This document shows positions 17,156 to 26,280 of a stretch of DNA of 64,000 nucleotides, one piece after another. Position 1 is the stretch's first letter; each line of letters opens with the position of its first letter. The stretch spans positions 28,832 to 92,831 of the forward strand of contig JALENY010000041.1 of NCBI GenBank assembly GCA_022767285.1. The letters run 5' to 3'. The notes beneath the pieces were generated by a model. The model was not told where the DNA came from. It worked only from the letters and a program-made list of their open reading frames with translations, and ran no database searches. The DNA is from Lachnospiraceae bacterium (GTDB lineage: Bacteria > Bacillota > Clostridia > Lachnospirales > Lachnospiraceae). Made by a program: the position numbers and the translations under genes.

Positions 17156-17575
17156 TTATAATGCTACAAGAACTTTATCTTTCATACTCTCCGGCAGTAC
17201 GCTCTCATTTACAGATAAACTGATGATAAAATCAAGGTTGCATTTCTTACTGATTTCTTCTAATTCAACAATTGTGGGAATCGGATCTGCATCTTCCAAT
17301 TTGGCGATCTTCAGAAAGCCATCGAGATACATGGCTTCAAGATCGTGGTCCTGTGAAATAATGCCGCATATAAAGCCTACAAACTGCTCACTGTTCATAA
17401 TTGGATAACTGGACACGTCGATCAGACGAATCTTATTATTTAATTCATACATATGTTTTGAATTCTTATCAAGGTAAACAATATTGCCATTTGCGGATTT
17501 AATTGCACTATTGACCTTGTCCAATAATATTTTAGTCTTTCCCTTTCCTTTCTCTCCAACAATCAATTGAACCAT
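17156..17575 (-). CDS. Small P-loop NTPase-like protein of unknown function
   Basis: This 139-residue protein opens with a Walker A loop, GEKGKGKTK (residues 7-15), and has a hydrophobic strand ending LEAMYLDGFLK that may be a Walker B-like region. Automated pipelines tend to call relatives PilT-like, but it has none of the PilT secretion-ATPase motifs and is far too short, so I do not use that name. The ATG has a strong AAAGGAGG site. It has a consensus promoter at 17634-17662 and a terminator at 17064-17093, so it is its own transcription unit next to the HlyD-sepF cluster. Confidence 0.75.
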   Translation of the reverse strand: MVQLIVGEKGKGKTKILLDKVNSAIKSANGNIVYLDKNSKHMYELNNKIRLIDVSSYPIMNSEQFVGFICGIISQDHDLEAMYLDGFLKIAKLEDADPIPTIVELEEISKKCNLDFIISLSVNESVLPESMKDKVLVAL

Positions 17576-17633
17576 AGCAATTTCCTCCTTTGGGTATGTA
17601 ATAATTTCATTTAATATTCAATTTATACGTTCA

Positions 17634-17662
17634 ATTATAGTGTATTTCTAATAAAAAAACAA
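17634..17662 (-). promoter_or_regulatory. Sigma-A promoter of the small P-loop gene
   Basis: On the minus strand TTGTTT (17657-17662), a 17-base spacer and TATAAT (17634-17639). The leader to the ATG is about 50 bases and A/T-rich. Confidence 0.75.
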
Positions 17663-17695
17663 TCATTAATTGAAAATTCATATACTTTTTGACAG

Positions 17696-18727
17696 TTAAT
17701 AGTTATAGGCGGAATTTGATACCGCAAGCAGTGTATTCATCTGATTATACAGTGAATCTTTTCCAAGAGCACGCATGATAATCGAGATATGCAGTTTTCC
17801 ATATGCATTTTGTGACACAAGGGCAAGACAGCTTCCGGCCTGATCGGTAGTTCCTGTTTTTCCACCAAGTACCGTCACACCCTTTGGCGGAACGGCTGTA
17901 TTTACCAAATAATGGTCTGTGGAGTCCAAAGTAACCGACTGTTCATTCCCTTCTGCGTCCAGATAGTTGATTTCATAGACCGACAGCTGCATCACATCGA
18001 CAAAGTGACTGTACGTAAGCGCATGGTTCAGCATCAGATAGATATCATAAATACTGGTATAGTGGGATTCGTTATGAAGTCCCGAAGGATTCATAAAATG
18101 AGTGTCAAAACAGCCAAGGGCATTGGCCTCTTCGTTCATCATAGCCACAAATTCTTCGGCTGTACCTCCCACATGCCTTGCAATGGCCATGGCAGCATCG
18201 TTGCCGGAATGGATCAACAACCCGTGAAAAAGATCGTCCATGGAAACCTGATCTCCGATTTCAAACCCACAGACCTGAGAACCGGCTTCCAGTTCCAGAT
18301 CTTCCCAGGTAATCGTGACTACGTCCTCCATGTTTCCATATTTCAGTGCAAGTATGGCTGTCATGATTTTTGTTATGCTGGCCGGATAAATATGATCATG
18401 AAGAGAATCCGAAAAAAGGATTTCCTTATCATCAACAGAAAAAAGTGCGCCAATCGCATTCCCCTCCATGGTAATCTCACTGTTCCCTACATCTTCTTTA
18501 GAAACACACAGATCGGCTGCAAACCCACGGGCAGTCTGAATGTTGCCTTCCACGGTATCGGAAAATACCAGTTCATCAGCATTATAGGGCACACTCATAT
18601 CCAGCCGCTTCGATTTCTGAAGAAGTATAATTGCCGTTATACCGGCAGCAAAAGCCACAATAAGAATGGATACAAGAATAATCGTGCTTTTGACGCGGGT
18701 ATTTGTTTTTTTTATATTGTTTGTCAT
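17696..18727 (-). CDS. Serine D-alanyl-D-alanine carboxypeptidase (DacF/PBP5-like)
   Basis: This 343-residue low-molecular-weight penicillin-binding protein trims the terminal D-Ala of peptidoglycan stem peptides outside the membrane. A single N-terminal helix (residues about 14-36) anchors or exports it. All three active-site motifs are present: SITK at 117-120, SGN at 174-176 and KTG at 290-292. It ends soon after KTG, so the usual C-terminal beta domain and amphipathic anchor are missing; the N-terminal helix probably retains it. Its ATG overlaps the stop of rodA (ATGA), so the two are translationally coupled. Confidence 0.92.
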   Translation of the reverse strand: MTNNIKKTNTRVKSTIILVSILIVAFAAGITAIILLQKSKRLDMSVPYNADELVFSDTVEGNIQTARGFAADLCVSKEDVGNSEITMEGNAIGALFSVDDKEILFSDSLHDHIYPASITKIMTAILALKYGNMEDVVTITWEDLELEAGSQVCGFEIGDQVSMDDLFHGLLIHSGNDAAMAIARHVGGTAEEFVAMMNEEANALGCFDTHFMNPSGLHNESHYTSIYDIYLMLNHALTYSHFVDVMQLSVYEINYLDAEGNEQSVTLDSTDHYLVNTAVPPKGVTVLGGKTGTTDQAGSCLALVSQNAYGKLHISIIMRALGKDSLYNQMNTLLAVSNSAYNY

Positions 18728-19851
18728 GCACGCTCTCCTACAATATGGATTTTACTCTGAAGTCCAACGTTGAGTACAATTCCCATGCCAATATAGAGAC
18801 TGACCAGAGAAGTCAGCCCATAACTCAAAAACGGAAGGGGGGTTCCGGTATTCGGCATCAGTCCGGTGGCAACACAGATGTTAATGAAACTCTGAAAGCT
18901 TACCACCGACGCCACTCCGCAGCAGATAATCTTACCTGCCATGTCTTTCGCACGCCTTCCCATTAAGATACATTCCAGATCGATCAGTAAAAGCAGAATA
19001 ACGATACCGCAGGTTCCCAGGAAACCAAGCTCTTCCCCCGCAACTGCAAAAATAAAGTCCGTCTGGATCTGTGATACAAAATTACCTTTATTGGCAGAAG
19101 ATACCTCATTGTTATTCAGGCCTTTACCGGTCAACTGACCGCTTCCGATGGCTGTGATTGAATTTTCCTGCTGGGTTGTATTATCCTGATATTCTTCGTT
19201 ATCCGGATAGAGCCAGGCCATGATTCGGGTCCTCTGATAGGGCTCGATCAGCTTCTGATCCGGCTGAACCACGATCATCAGAAACACCACAAGCAGAGGA
19301 ACCACCACAAGCAAAATACCGCCGATGATCTTGTAACTGAGTCCTGCAATGTAAATCAGAACACAGAACAGCAGCATGATCGTAATGGTGTTTTTTAAGT
19401 CCGGCTGTACATAAACCAATACAAGCGGCAGGGCCAACAAAAGAACTGCCTGAACGATCACGCGAAAACTGTTGATTTTTTCTTCATGATCCAGAAAGTA
19501 TTTGGCAAAAAACAGGATGATGAAGATTTTTGTCAGTTCTGTGGGCTGAAATCGGATTCCGGCAATCTCAATCCACCGGGTGGCTCCTCCGGTGGATTCT
19601 CCCACCAGGCGAACACCTAGCAGCAAAAGCAGATTTACCCCGTAAATCACCCATTGAAAGTTCAGAAGCCAGCTGTAATCAATCAACGAAAAGATAATCA
19701 TCATGACAAAGCCCAGCACCACTCCCATAAACTGTCTCGACTGGAGCGAGGCCTCAGCACTTCCCACAAGCAGCACGCCAAGAATACTGATTGCAACCAG
19801 CCAGAGAATCAATCTGAAATTGTAATCTTTTATTTTAAATTTTCGAATCAT
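18724..19851 (-). CDS. rodA: Peptidoglycan polymerase RodA (SEDS family)
   Basis: RodA is the SEDS glycosyltransferase of cell elongation and works with the class B PBP2 encoded upstream. The 375-residue protein has about ten hydrophobic helices and the SEDS signatures GATRWIEIAGIRFQPTE and NTGTPLPFLSYGLTSLV. A long extracellular loop (YQDNTTQQENSITAIGSGQ) is typical. It starts inside the end of minE. The neighbours minD, minE, PBP2 and mreBCD support RodA rather than FtsW or SpoVE. Confidence 0.93.
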   Translation of the reverse strand: MIRKFKIKDYNFRLILWLVAISILGVLLVGSAEASLQSRQFMGVVLGFVMMIIFSLIDYSWLLNFQWVIYGVNLLLLLGVRLVGESTGGATRWIEIAGIRFQPTELTKIFIILFFAKYFLDHEEKINSFRVIVQAVLLLALPLVLVYVQPDLKNTITIMLLFCVLIYIAGLSYKIIGGILLVVVPLLVVFLMIVVQPDQKLIEPYQRTRIMAWLYPDNEEYQDNTTQQENSITAIGSGQLTGKGLNNNEVSSANKGNFVSQIQTDFIFAVAGEELGFLGTCGIVILLLLIDLECILMGRRAKDMAGKIICCGVASVVSFQSFINICVATGLMPNTGTPLPFLSYGLTSLVSLYIGMGIVLNVGLQSKIHIVGERA

Positions 19852-20113
19852 TTGTTCTGTTATTTCCTATCTTTTTTAAAGAATGCTGCAGCAGCGGAAA
19901 CTCCGCGATCAACCGCTCGTTTGCCTGGGTATAGGTAATGGCAACTTTCTGTTCATCCACAGCAATGTATTTGCTTGCAGCCTGTATCATCTCATTTTTC
20001 AGCATAAGCAGCATACTGGGTGAGCAGTCAATACGCTCTGCGATCAGAAGTACTTTCAGCCGGTCCTTTGCAACTGAGCCGGATTTTCTTTTGTGAAGAG
20101 AAAATACTCCCAT
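19835..20113 (-). CDS. minE: Cell division topological specificity factor MinE
   Basis: MinE drives MinD off the membrane and restricts division inhibition to the poles. The ATG at 20113 with a GGGGGA site gives 92 residues, the family length; the longer frame would overlap minD. The segment KDRLKVLLIAERIDCSPSML is the MinD-contact region, and the C-terminal half forms the dimer fold. It follows minD closely, as expected. Confidence 0.92.
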   Translation of the reverse strand: MGVFSLHKRKSGSVAKDRLKVLLIAERIDCSPSMLLMLKNEMIQAASKYIAVDEQKVAITYTQANERLIAEFPLLQHSLKKIGNNRTNDSKI

Positions 20114-20127
20114 AAAAATTCCCCCGC

Positions 20128-20907
20128 TTATTTTCTGAAGATTCGCTGAAAGACACCTTTTTTCTGGTTCAGGTTCAAAAAAGGAATCTCTTCGCCACAT
20201 ATTCTGCGGCAAATATTCTGATATGCCACAGCAGAAAGAGAATCTTTATCAATAAGAGATTCCCCCTGGTTGGTGGCAATAACAATCTGCTCATCATCCG
20301 GAATGGCTCCGATCAGATTGACTCCCAGAATATCAACCACATCTTCCGCAGACATCATATCACCTCTCCGGATCATATCCATGCGGAGTCGGTTTATGAT
20401 CAGATCGATCTTCTGTATTTCCTGTGCTTCCAGCAGCCCGATGATGCGGTCCGCATCCCGGATAGCGGATACTTCCGGTGTCGTTACCACCAAAGCACGG
20501 TCAGCGCCGGCGATGGCATTGCGGAACCCCTGCTCAATTCCGGCCGGGCAGTCCAATATGACGTAATCAAACAGATCACGAAGCTGGGAAACCAGCTTTT
20601 GCATCTGCTCCGGCGAAACGGCTGATTTATCCCTGGTCTGCGCAGTGGGCATCATGCAGAGGTTCGGATTACCTTTGTCTCTTATCAGGGCCTGTTTCAG
20701 ACGGCAGTTTCCCTCGACGACATCCACCAGATTATATACGACCCGGTTTTCCAGTCCCATGACCACATCGAGATTACGAAGGCCGATATCCGTGTCAACC
20801 AGAACAGTCTTATAACCCAGCCGGGCAAGGCCGGCTCCGACACTGGCGGTAGTGGTGGTTTTTCCAACACCGCCCTTTCCTGATGTTACTACAATTACTT
20901 CACTCAT
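20128..20907 (-). CDS. minD: Septum site-determining ATPase MinD
   Basis: MinD is a membrane-cycling ATPase that recruits MinC and is displaced by MinE. The 259-residue protein has the deviant Walker A SGKGGVGKTTTTA (residues 9-21), the DTDIGLRNLD switch and the Walker B block YVILDCPAGIEQGF. The C-terminal ILNLNQKKGVFQRIFRK is the amphipathic membrane-targeting helix. The minC gene is not next to it, although the minC-minD-minE order is common; it may lie elsewhere or be absent. Confidence 0.96.
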   Translation of the reverse strand: MSEVIVVTSGKGGVGKTTTTASVGAGLARLGYKTVLVDTDIGLRNLDVVMGLENRVVYNLVDVVEGNCRLKQALIRDKGNPNLCMMPTAQTRDKSAVSPEQMQKLVSQLRDLFDYVILDCPAGIEQGFRNAIAGADRALVVTTPEVSAIRDADRIIGLLEAQEIQKIDLIINRLRMDMIRRGDMMSAEDVVDILGVNLIGAIPDDEQIVIATNQGESLIDKDSLSAVAYQNICRRICGEEIPFLNLNQKKGVFQRIFRK

Positions 20908-20980
20908 ATACTTTCCTCCCAGAACTTATTGTCATCTTCGACTGCTTCATCTGCATGTACTTAAGAGAACTTCCATAAGC

Positions 20981-23875
20981 CTAGTCTGTCTGTACACTTG
21001 TGACACCTTCTACAGAAGCCTGGTTATTTAGAATTTCTGTTTCATCACTTAGATCGAAATAGTATCGGATAATATCCTTTCCTACCAGCATGGCATTGGT
21101 GGACGAGAAACCGTTCGCAATACGCACAGCGATGGAAATCTGGGGATTCTCAGAGGGGGCAAATCCGATGAACAGAGCATGGTCCGGTGTGGTTTTTGAT
21201 TCCTGCGCCGTACCGGTCTTGCCGGAAACTTCTATGCTCAGTTCCGCAAATTCCGGTTTATTGGCAATTACATTACGCATGCCGGTATGGATGATATCCC
21301 ATGTTGTACTGCTTATGTTTACCTTGCTCAGTATCTCCGGTGTATAGTCTTCTATCACGTTGCCCGCTGAATCGGTAACTTTATCCAAAAGCGAGATATT
21401 ATAACTGGTACCGCTGTTAGCCAGAGTGCTAACATAGCGGGCAAGCTGGGTGGTTGTGTACAGCTGTGTACCTTGTCCGATGGAAGTCTGGATACCAAAG
21501 CTGTCTGAAATCTGGGGCTCTGTCTCAGAGATCTCAATTCCGGAGGGCTTGTCCAGATCGAACATTTCCGAATATGCCTGCAGTTTCTGGAGAGCCAGGG
21601 AATCACGGAAATTGCCTTCTTCGTCAATTCCCATCTCATAGGCTACATTACAGAAGAATACGTTGCAGGATTCTTTGATTCCGTCAACCACACTCAAATC
21701 ACCATGGCCGTCTTTATTCCAGCAGTTCAGAGGTGTTTCCGTCAGATCGAAGACACCGGAACAATGGAAGGTACTGCTTTCGCTGATTACTCGCTCCCCG
21801 AGACCTGCAGCAGCCGTCACCAGCTTAAATGTAGAACCAGGTGCCGTAGCCTGCTGGGTCGCCTTGTTATAAAGCGGACGGGACAGATCGTTGTATATCT
21901 TTCTGTAATAGCTTACATCCATATCATTTGCCAGTTTGTTGTTGTCGTATCCCGGATAGGTGACACAGGCAAGGATTTCACCGGTATTGGGATCCGTCAC
22001 TACCGCAGAACCGGAGCATGGCTCCAGTGCCAGCTGTGCCGGCGTAATTTCAAGTTTCTGTATTTTTGCACGAATCAGGTCATAACTGCTCATGTTACCG
22101 GATGCAAATGCTGTATAATCAGCATCGTCTGCTGGGAGGATACCCTGATCATATAGAATCTGGCAAAGCTGATCTCCGCTGATCCGGTCATTTTTCAACA
22201 GATACTTGTAGAGCAGCTTGGAAAAATCTTTGCTGGTGGAGAGATAATCCGTAATATATTTGGCCAGAAAGTCATAGACCTGCTGGGAATCCAGATAAGC
22301 ATCTTCGCTGGCTGCGATACTGATATCAATCCAGTTCTGGCTGGCAGCATAGGTCAGATACTCCTTCAGACTGATACTCTCCTCTTTGATCCACTGTATA
22401 TAAACCGAATCACTGGTATCAATGGCACCCCGATCAAGGATACCTGTCTCGTCCATCAGAAGATCATCGACAATATAGGTAACATATTCCTGCATTTCGG
22501 TTGAAAGATCTTTGTAGGCAGTGGGTGAATTGCCGGTAAGTTCCAGCTGTATCTGATTAAATACTTCTGCCTGCTTTTGGTCATATGCATTCTGCAGTGC
22601 CTGCTCTGTCACGGATGCGTCCTCCGCAGAAAAATGAGCCGTGTCGATCAAACTGTTTTTGATCAGCGCATTGTAAACATCATAAATCGGAATTTTTATC
22701 TCCGATGCATCTCCCATGGAGGTACGGTCAAATTCTTTTTCATTTACGATTACGCTGAGCAGAATACCTGCCAGACGCTGTTCAAGAATCTTATAGGTGG
22801 CAATCTGAAGCTCCTTATCGATGGTCAGATACACATCATTGCCAGCCTTAGGTTCAATGCGCGAATCTTCATCAATTTTAAGTACCTTACCCAGAATATC
22901 CACGTGTACCACTTCTTTCCCATCACTTCCCTGAAGAGTGGTCTCCATCACTTTTTCAATACCGGCTTTACCGATGATGGAAGTGGAGGAATAGTTGTTA
23001 CTGATAGCCCGAAGTTCGGTCAGTTCCTCGGCAGATGCTTTTCCGGTATAGCCGATGATAGAAGCAAAATAAATGCTGTCCGCATAGACACGCTTGGTGT
23101 CTTCAACAATTTCAATGCCTTCCAGCGAATCCTTGTTCTCAGACAGAGCAGCAACCGATTCCTGCGAAATATCCGTCGCAATAGTCACCGGGACGTATTT
23201 CTGATAACTGGTGGTCGAAAGCGCATACCGAATCGTGGTTATTTTCAAGACTTCGTCTTTTGATAATTCCTTTGGCAGACCGACCGCTTCCAGCTCATCG
23301 TCCTTGTAGGGCTTTTCTTTATTATATATTGAGAAACGTTCCGTGCCGGTAAGATATTCCATAATCTCATCCGCTGTTGCCTCAGCCTCATTTTCTTCCA
23401 GATCATCAATCAGAGCATGTCCGTAAACATCGGCGCGGAATCTGGAAAGAGAACTTCCGGTGACATCAAAGGCATAATTATTATTTTCATCCAGAATAAT
23501 ATGAAAATCATGGCTGATGCTGTCACCGTTCGATTCCAGTATTTTAATGATATGATAAGCTTCTCCATTCAGAGCCAGAGCCTTCTCGCGGTTGGTATCA
23601 TACGTACCGCTGTCTTCCAGAGTCAGAGAATAAGACAGCTCATTGGACGCCAGTATGTTGCCGTTCCGGTCGTAAATATAACCGCGGGTACTTTTCAAAG
23701 TACGCTCTTTCGTAGTCTGAAGCGAGAAGTTATTCGCGTATTCTTCACCGCGGATGATCTGAAGATCATACAGACGGTTGATCAGAATTCCGGAAAGTAT
23801 CAGAAAAAAAGCGGCTAAAACCGTTGTTCTGCTGATATGTACTCTTTTGCACAGGTTTAATAGTTTCTTAACCAT
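20981..23875 (-). CDS. Class B penicillin-binding protein 2 (elongation transpeptidase) with a large insert
   Basis: The elongasome transpeptidase cross-links peptidoglycan made by RodA. One helix (residues 19-38) anchors it; the pedestal includes RGYIYDRNGNILASNE. The transpeptidase motifs are STFK (681-684), SCN (736-738) and KTG (886-888). At 964 residues it is much longer than usual (about 600-700). The extra length is mostly an insert near residues 372-612, a helical acidic domain between EQRLAG and SGSAVVTDPNTGEILA. The start overlaps mreD by 19 bases. PBP2/MrdA is the best name given mreBCD and rodA beside it. Confidence 0.92.
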   Translation of the reverse strand: MVKKLLNLCKRVHISRTTVLAAFFLILSGILINRLYDLQIIRGEEYANNFSLQTTKERTLKSTRGYIYDRNGNILASNELSYSLTLEDSGTYDTNREKALALNGEAYHIIKILESNGDSISHDFHIILDENNNYAFDVTGSSLSRFRADVYGHALIDDLEENEAEATADEIMEYLTGTERFSIYNKEKPYKDDELEAVGLPKELSKDEVLKITTIRYALSTTSYQKYVPVTIATDISQESVAALSENKDSLEGIEIVEDTKRVYADSIYFASIIGYTGKASAEELTELRAISNNYSSTSIIGKAGIEKVMETTLQGSDGKEVVHVDILGKVLKIDEDSRIEPKAGNDVYLTIDKELQIATYKILEQRLAGILLSVIVNEKEFDRTSMGDASEIKIPIYDVYNALIKNSLIDTAHFSAEDASVTEQALQNAYDQKQAEVFNQIQLELTGNSPTAYKDLSTEMQEYVTYIVDDLLMDETGILDRGAIDTSDSVYIQWIKEESISLKEYLTYAASQNWIDISIAASEDAYLDSQQVYDFLAKYITDYLSTSKDFSKLLYKYLLKNDRISGDQLCQILYDQGILPADDADYTAFASGNMSSYDLIRAKIQKLEITPAQLALEPCSGSAVVTDPNTGEILACVTYPGYDNNKLANDMDVSYYRKIYNDLSRPLYNKATQQATAPGSTFKLVTAAAGLGERVISESSTFHCSGVFDLTETPLNCWNKDGHGDLSVVDGIKESCNVFFCNVAYEMGIDEEGNFRDSLALQKLQAYSEMFDLDKPSGIEISETEPQISDSFGIQTSIGQGTQLYTTTQLARYVSTLANSGTSYNISLLDKVTDSAGNVIEDYTPEILSKVNISSTTWDIIHTGMRNVIANKPEFAELSIEVSGKTGTAQESKTTPDHALFIGFAPSENPQISIAVRIANGFSSTNAMLVGKDIIRYYFDLSDETEILNNQASVEGVTSVQTD

Positions 23876-24393
23876 AATGCCATTTTTCCTCTTGCTTCCT
23901 TTTTCACCAGATATTTATTGATCCGGTAAAAAATTCGATATAATACGATAGTTACTAATACAGTATACACAAGTTCCGGCAGCACCACTGATCTGAGGTA
24001 TGCGAAATAATTTAGTTTACCGCGCAGAAGGAACAAAAACAGATACACTGCTGTGTTGTAGATCAGATCAGAGCCGGCAATCATAACCATAGGAACTTTT
24101 ACATCTTCATCAAAATATACTTTACAGAAAAATCCGCTGAAAAAGCCGAGATACATATAAATCAGCGCATAAACTCCCAGCACACTCCCGATTCCGTAGA
24201 AAAGATCGATCAGAAGCCCGCTGAAAAAGCCTACCAGCAATCCCTCCTTTTTTCCCTGCATAAACCCAAAGGAAATCGTAAGGATCAGGAGAATGTTCGG
24301 AACCACCGAAGCAATTTCAAAAAAACAGAAAACCGAACACTGAAGAAGGAAGCAGGCAAGAATCAATAATGCCAGAGTGATCTTTCTTCTCAT
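23857..24393 (-). CDS. mreD: Rod shape-determining protein MreD
   Basis: MreD is a small membrane protein of the elongasome that works with MreC. The 178 residues form about five helices with FFEIASVVPNILLILTISF and GFFSGLLIDLFYG, matching the MreD pattern. The ATG overlaps the mreC stop (ATGA) and the GGAGG site lies inside mreC. The position between mreC and PBP2 is the canonical one. Confidence 0.93.
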   Translation of the reverse strand: MRRKITLALLILACFLLQCSVFCFFEIASVVPNILLILTISFGFMQGKKEGLLVGFFSGLLIDLFYGIGSVLGVYALIYMYLGFFSGFFCKVYFDEDVKVPMVMIAGSDLIYNTAVYLFLFLLRGKLNYFAYLRSVVLPELVYTVLVTIVLYRIFYRINKYLVKKEARGKMALWLRNY

Positions 24394-25250
24394 TCCTGTT
24401 CCTCCTTGCTCTGTTTTAAATCAGTAATAATCAGCACTTCTCGCAGATGTCTGAAATCAACGGATGGAATAATAGTGCCGGAAGTGGTCAGATTATTGGA
24501 ATCCAACTGCATATCGCTGATGTATCCGATCAGAAGACCGGTCTGAAATTTTTCGCTGACGTTTGAAGTCACAATGGCATCACCTTCCTGGACTTTGCCC
24601 TCCTCATAAGTCAGCTGAGTAAAATCAATCTTACCCTCATTCATTTTAAGAAGATTGCCGGTAACGACACAGTGATCGGATGTATTTGCCACCATGGCAC
24701 TGACATTGCTGGTATCATCAATAACGGAACGCACCGTTGCCCAGTTATCTCCCACTTCGGTGATGATACCGACCAGCCCTCCGTCGGCCAAAACATTCAT
24801 GTCCACAGCCAGTCCGTCACGGGTACCTTTATTAATCACAAACGTGCTGTACCAGTTTCCCGGATCTTTGGAGATAACTTCGGCCCCCACCATATTATAC
24901 TGTGAGTATTCCGATGAAAGTTCATAGAGTTTTTCCAGCCGATCAAGCTCTGTCTGACTCTGCAGCAGCAGATTATTCTGCATGGTAAGTTCATCCACTT
25001 TTGCCTTCAGCTGTGCATTTTCCTGTGCAAGTTCTTTCACATCCCGCAGACTGTCCGCCTGTGCCGTAAGCCATTTACCCACGGCATTGATGCCGTTCTG
25101 AAAAGGAACTACAACATAGCCCGCTGCGTTGCGTACCGGTGCGGCAACGGACTGACTGGAAAGGGTAAGTAAAATCATACTCAACGCCACAATGGTCATG
25201 ATCACGATCAAATGTTTGCTTTTTAAATTAATTTTAAATTTCTTTCTCAT
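24390..25250 (-). CDS. mreC: Rod shape-determining protein MreC
   Basis: MreC spans the membrane once and activates PBP2 outside. The ATG at 25250, six bases after AGGA, gives 286 residues. A basic N-terminus and one helix (LIVIMTIVALSMILL) are followed by a coiled coil (about residues 75-115, AQENAQLKAKVDELTMQNN) and the beta domain with GNWYSTFVINKGTRDGLAVD and AIVTSNVSEKF. It overlaps the end of mreB. Confidence 0.95.
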   Translation of the reverse strand: MRKKFKINLKSKHLIVIMTIVALSMILLTLSSQSVAAPVRNAAGYVVVPFQNGINAVGKWLTAQADSLRDVKELAQENAQLKAKVDELTMQNNLLLQSQTELDRLEKLYELSSEYSQYNMVGAEVISKDPGNWYSTFVINKGTRDGLAVDMNVLADGGLVGIITEVGDNWATVRSVIDDTSNVSAMVANTSDHCVVTGNLLKMNEGKIDFTQLTYEEGKVQEGDAIVTSNVSEKFQTGLLIGYISDMQLDSNNLTTSGTIIPSVDFRHLREVLIITDLKQSKEEQE

Positions 25251-26260
25251 TTCTTTTCCTTTATTGAACGCGCCCATTTTTTCAGGGCCTTATGGGTAAT
25301 CAGTTCTTCGAGACCTTTTATGGTACATAATTCATAATAGGATGAAAGTTTTATCGGATATCCAGTAAAACTCTCTATGTATTTATCAAGTCCCGGGATC
25401 CGGGTGGTTCCGCCGGTGAGATAAATACCTTCTGCAGCCACACTTGCTGCAATCTGGGGCGGAATCCGTTCGATAAAAGTTTTCAATTCCGAGGCAATGT
25501 TTTCCAATGGTTCCCTTATTGCCTCACGCACAAGGGCAGCAGAGACAACACCTTCACGCGGAATGCCGGAAAGAGTATTGATACCCACAACCTTGCGGCC
25601 TTCCCTGCGATCGCCGTTCAGATTGGCCATGGCAATTTTCAGCCTTCTTGCTGTCCGTCTTCCGATCAGCAGGTTATAATTTCTCCGAACCATATCGCAG
25701 ATAGATTCATTTAACTGTTTGCCGCCAAAGTATATGGTTTTGCTGATGATCACCTGCTCATTGGCGATAATGGAAAAATCAGTACTTTCCGCACCGATAT
25801 TAACCACCATAGAACCCTTTGTTTTACTGATGGGGATTCCCAGGGCAAGGGCATCACAAACAGGCCGCTCTACCAGGTATACCTGGGGCTTATGCAGCAA
25901 TCCGTTGTGGGTAATGGCATAGTAAGCACGTCGTTCGATTTCAGACATATTCATTGGAACACTAAAATAAATCACGGGGCCATGGCCTATATACCGATCT
26001 GTCTTTCGCAGAAGGGTATGAAGCACAACTTCCACGTGATTCACATCCGCAATGGCACCATAGGCAACAGGGCAGGAAATCTGCACATTTTCCGGTGTTT
26101 TTTCAAACATCTCATAGGCATCATTCCCCACAGCAAGAAGCTGGTCCTGATTCCTGATGGCTAACATACTTTTTTCTACTGTAATCTTATTCTTTTTCAA
26201 TGAGAAGATTTTGACGGAACTGGTCCCCAAATCCACTCCGTAAACATTTCCAAATGACAT
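25247..26260 (-). CDS. mreB: Actin-like rod shape-determining protein (MreB/Mbl family)
   Basis: This actin-like ATPase organises cell-wall elongation in the cytoplasm. The ATG at 26260 follows a GGAGGGG site at ten bases and gives 337 residues. The phosphate loops YGVDLGTSSVKIF and VVNIGAESTDFSII and the adenosine motif IYLTGGTTRIPGLDKYI are present. The first phosphate loop has TSSVK where MreB often has TANT, so this is a divergent member. It is followed by mreC and mreD. Confidence 0.92.
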   Translation of the reverse strand: MSFGNVYGVDLGTSSVKIFSLKKNKITVEKSMLAIRNQDQLLAVGNDAYEMFEKTPENVQISCPVAYGAIADVNHVEVVLHTLLRKTDRYIGHGPVIYFSVPMNMSEIERRAYYAITHNGLLHKPQVYLVERPVCDALALGIPISKTKGSMVVNIGAESTDFSIIANEQVIISKTIYFGGKQLNESICDMVRRNYNLLIGRRTARRLKIAMANLNGDRREGRKVVGINTLSGIPREGVVSAALVREAIREPLENIASELKTFIERIPPQIAASVAAEGIYLTGGTTRIPGLDKYIESFTGYPIKLSSYYELCTIKGLEELITHKALKKWARSIKEKK

Positions 26261-26280
26261 GAAAGTCAATCCCCTCCAAA

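Noticed and set aside
17156..17575. PilT twitching-motility ATPase
   Set aside because: Only the Walker A loop is shared; the protein is far too short and lacks secretion-ATPase motifs.
22577..23263. 228-codon plus-strand frame
   Set aside because: Antisense to PBP2; no ribosome site and no family features.
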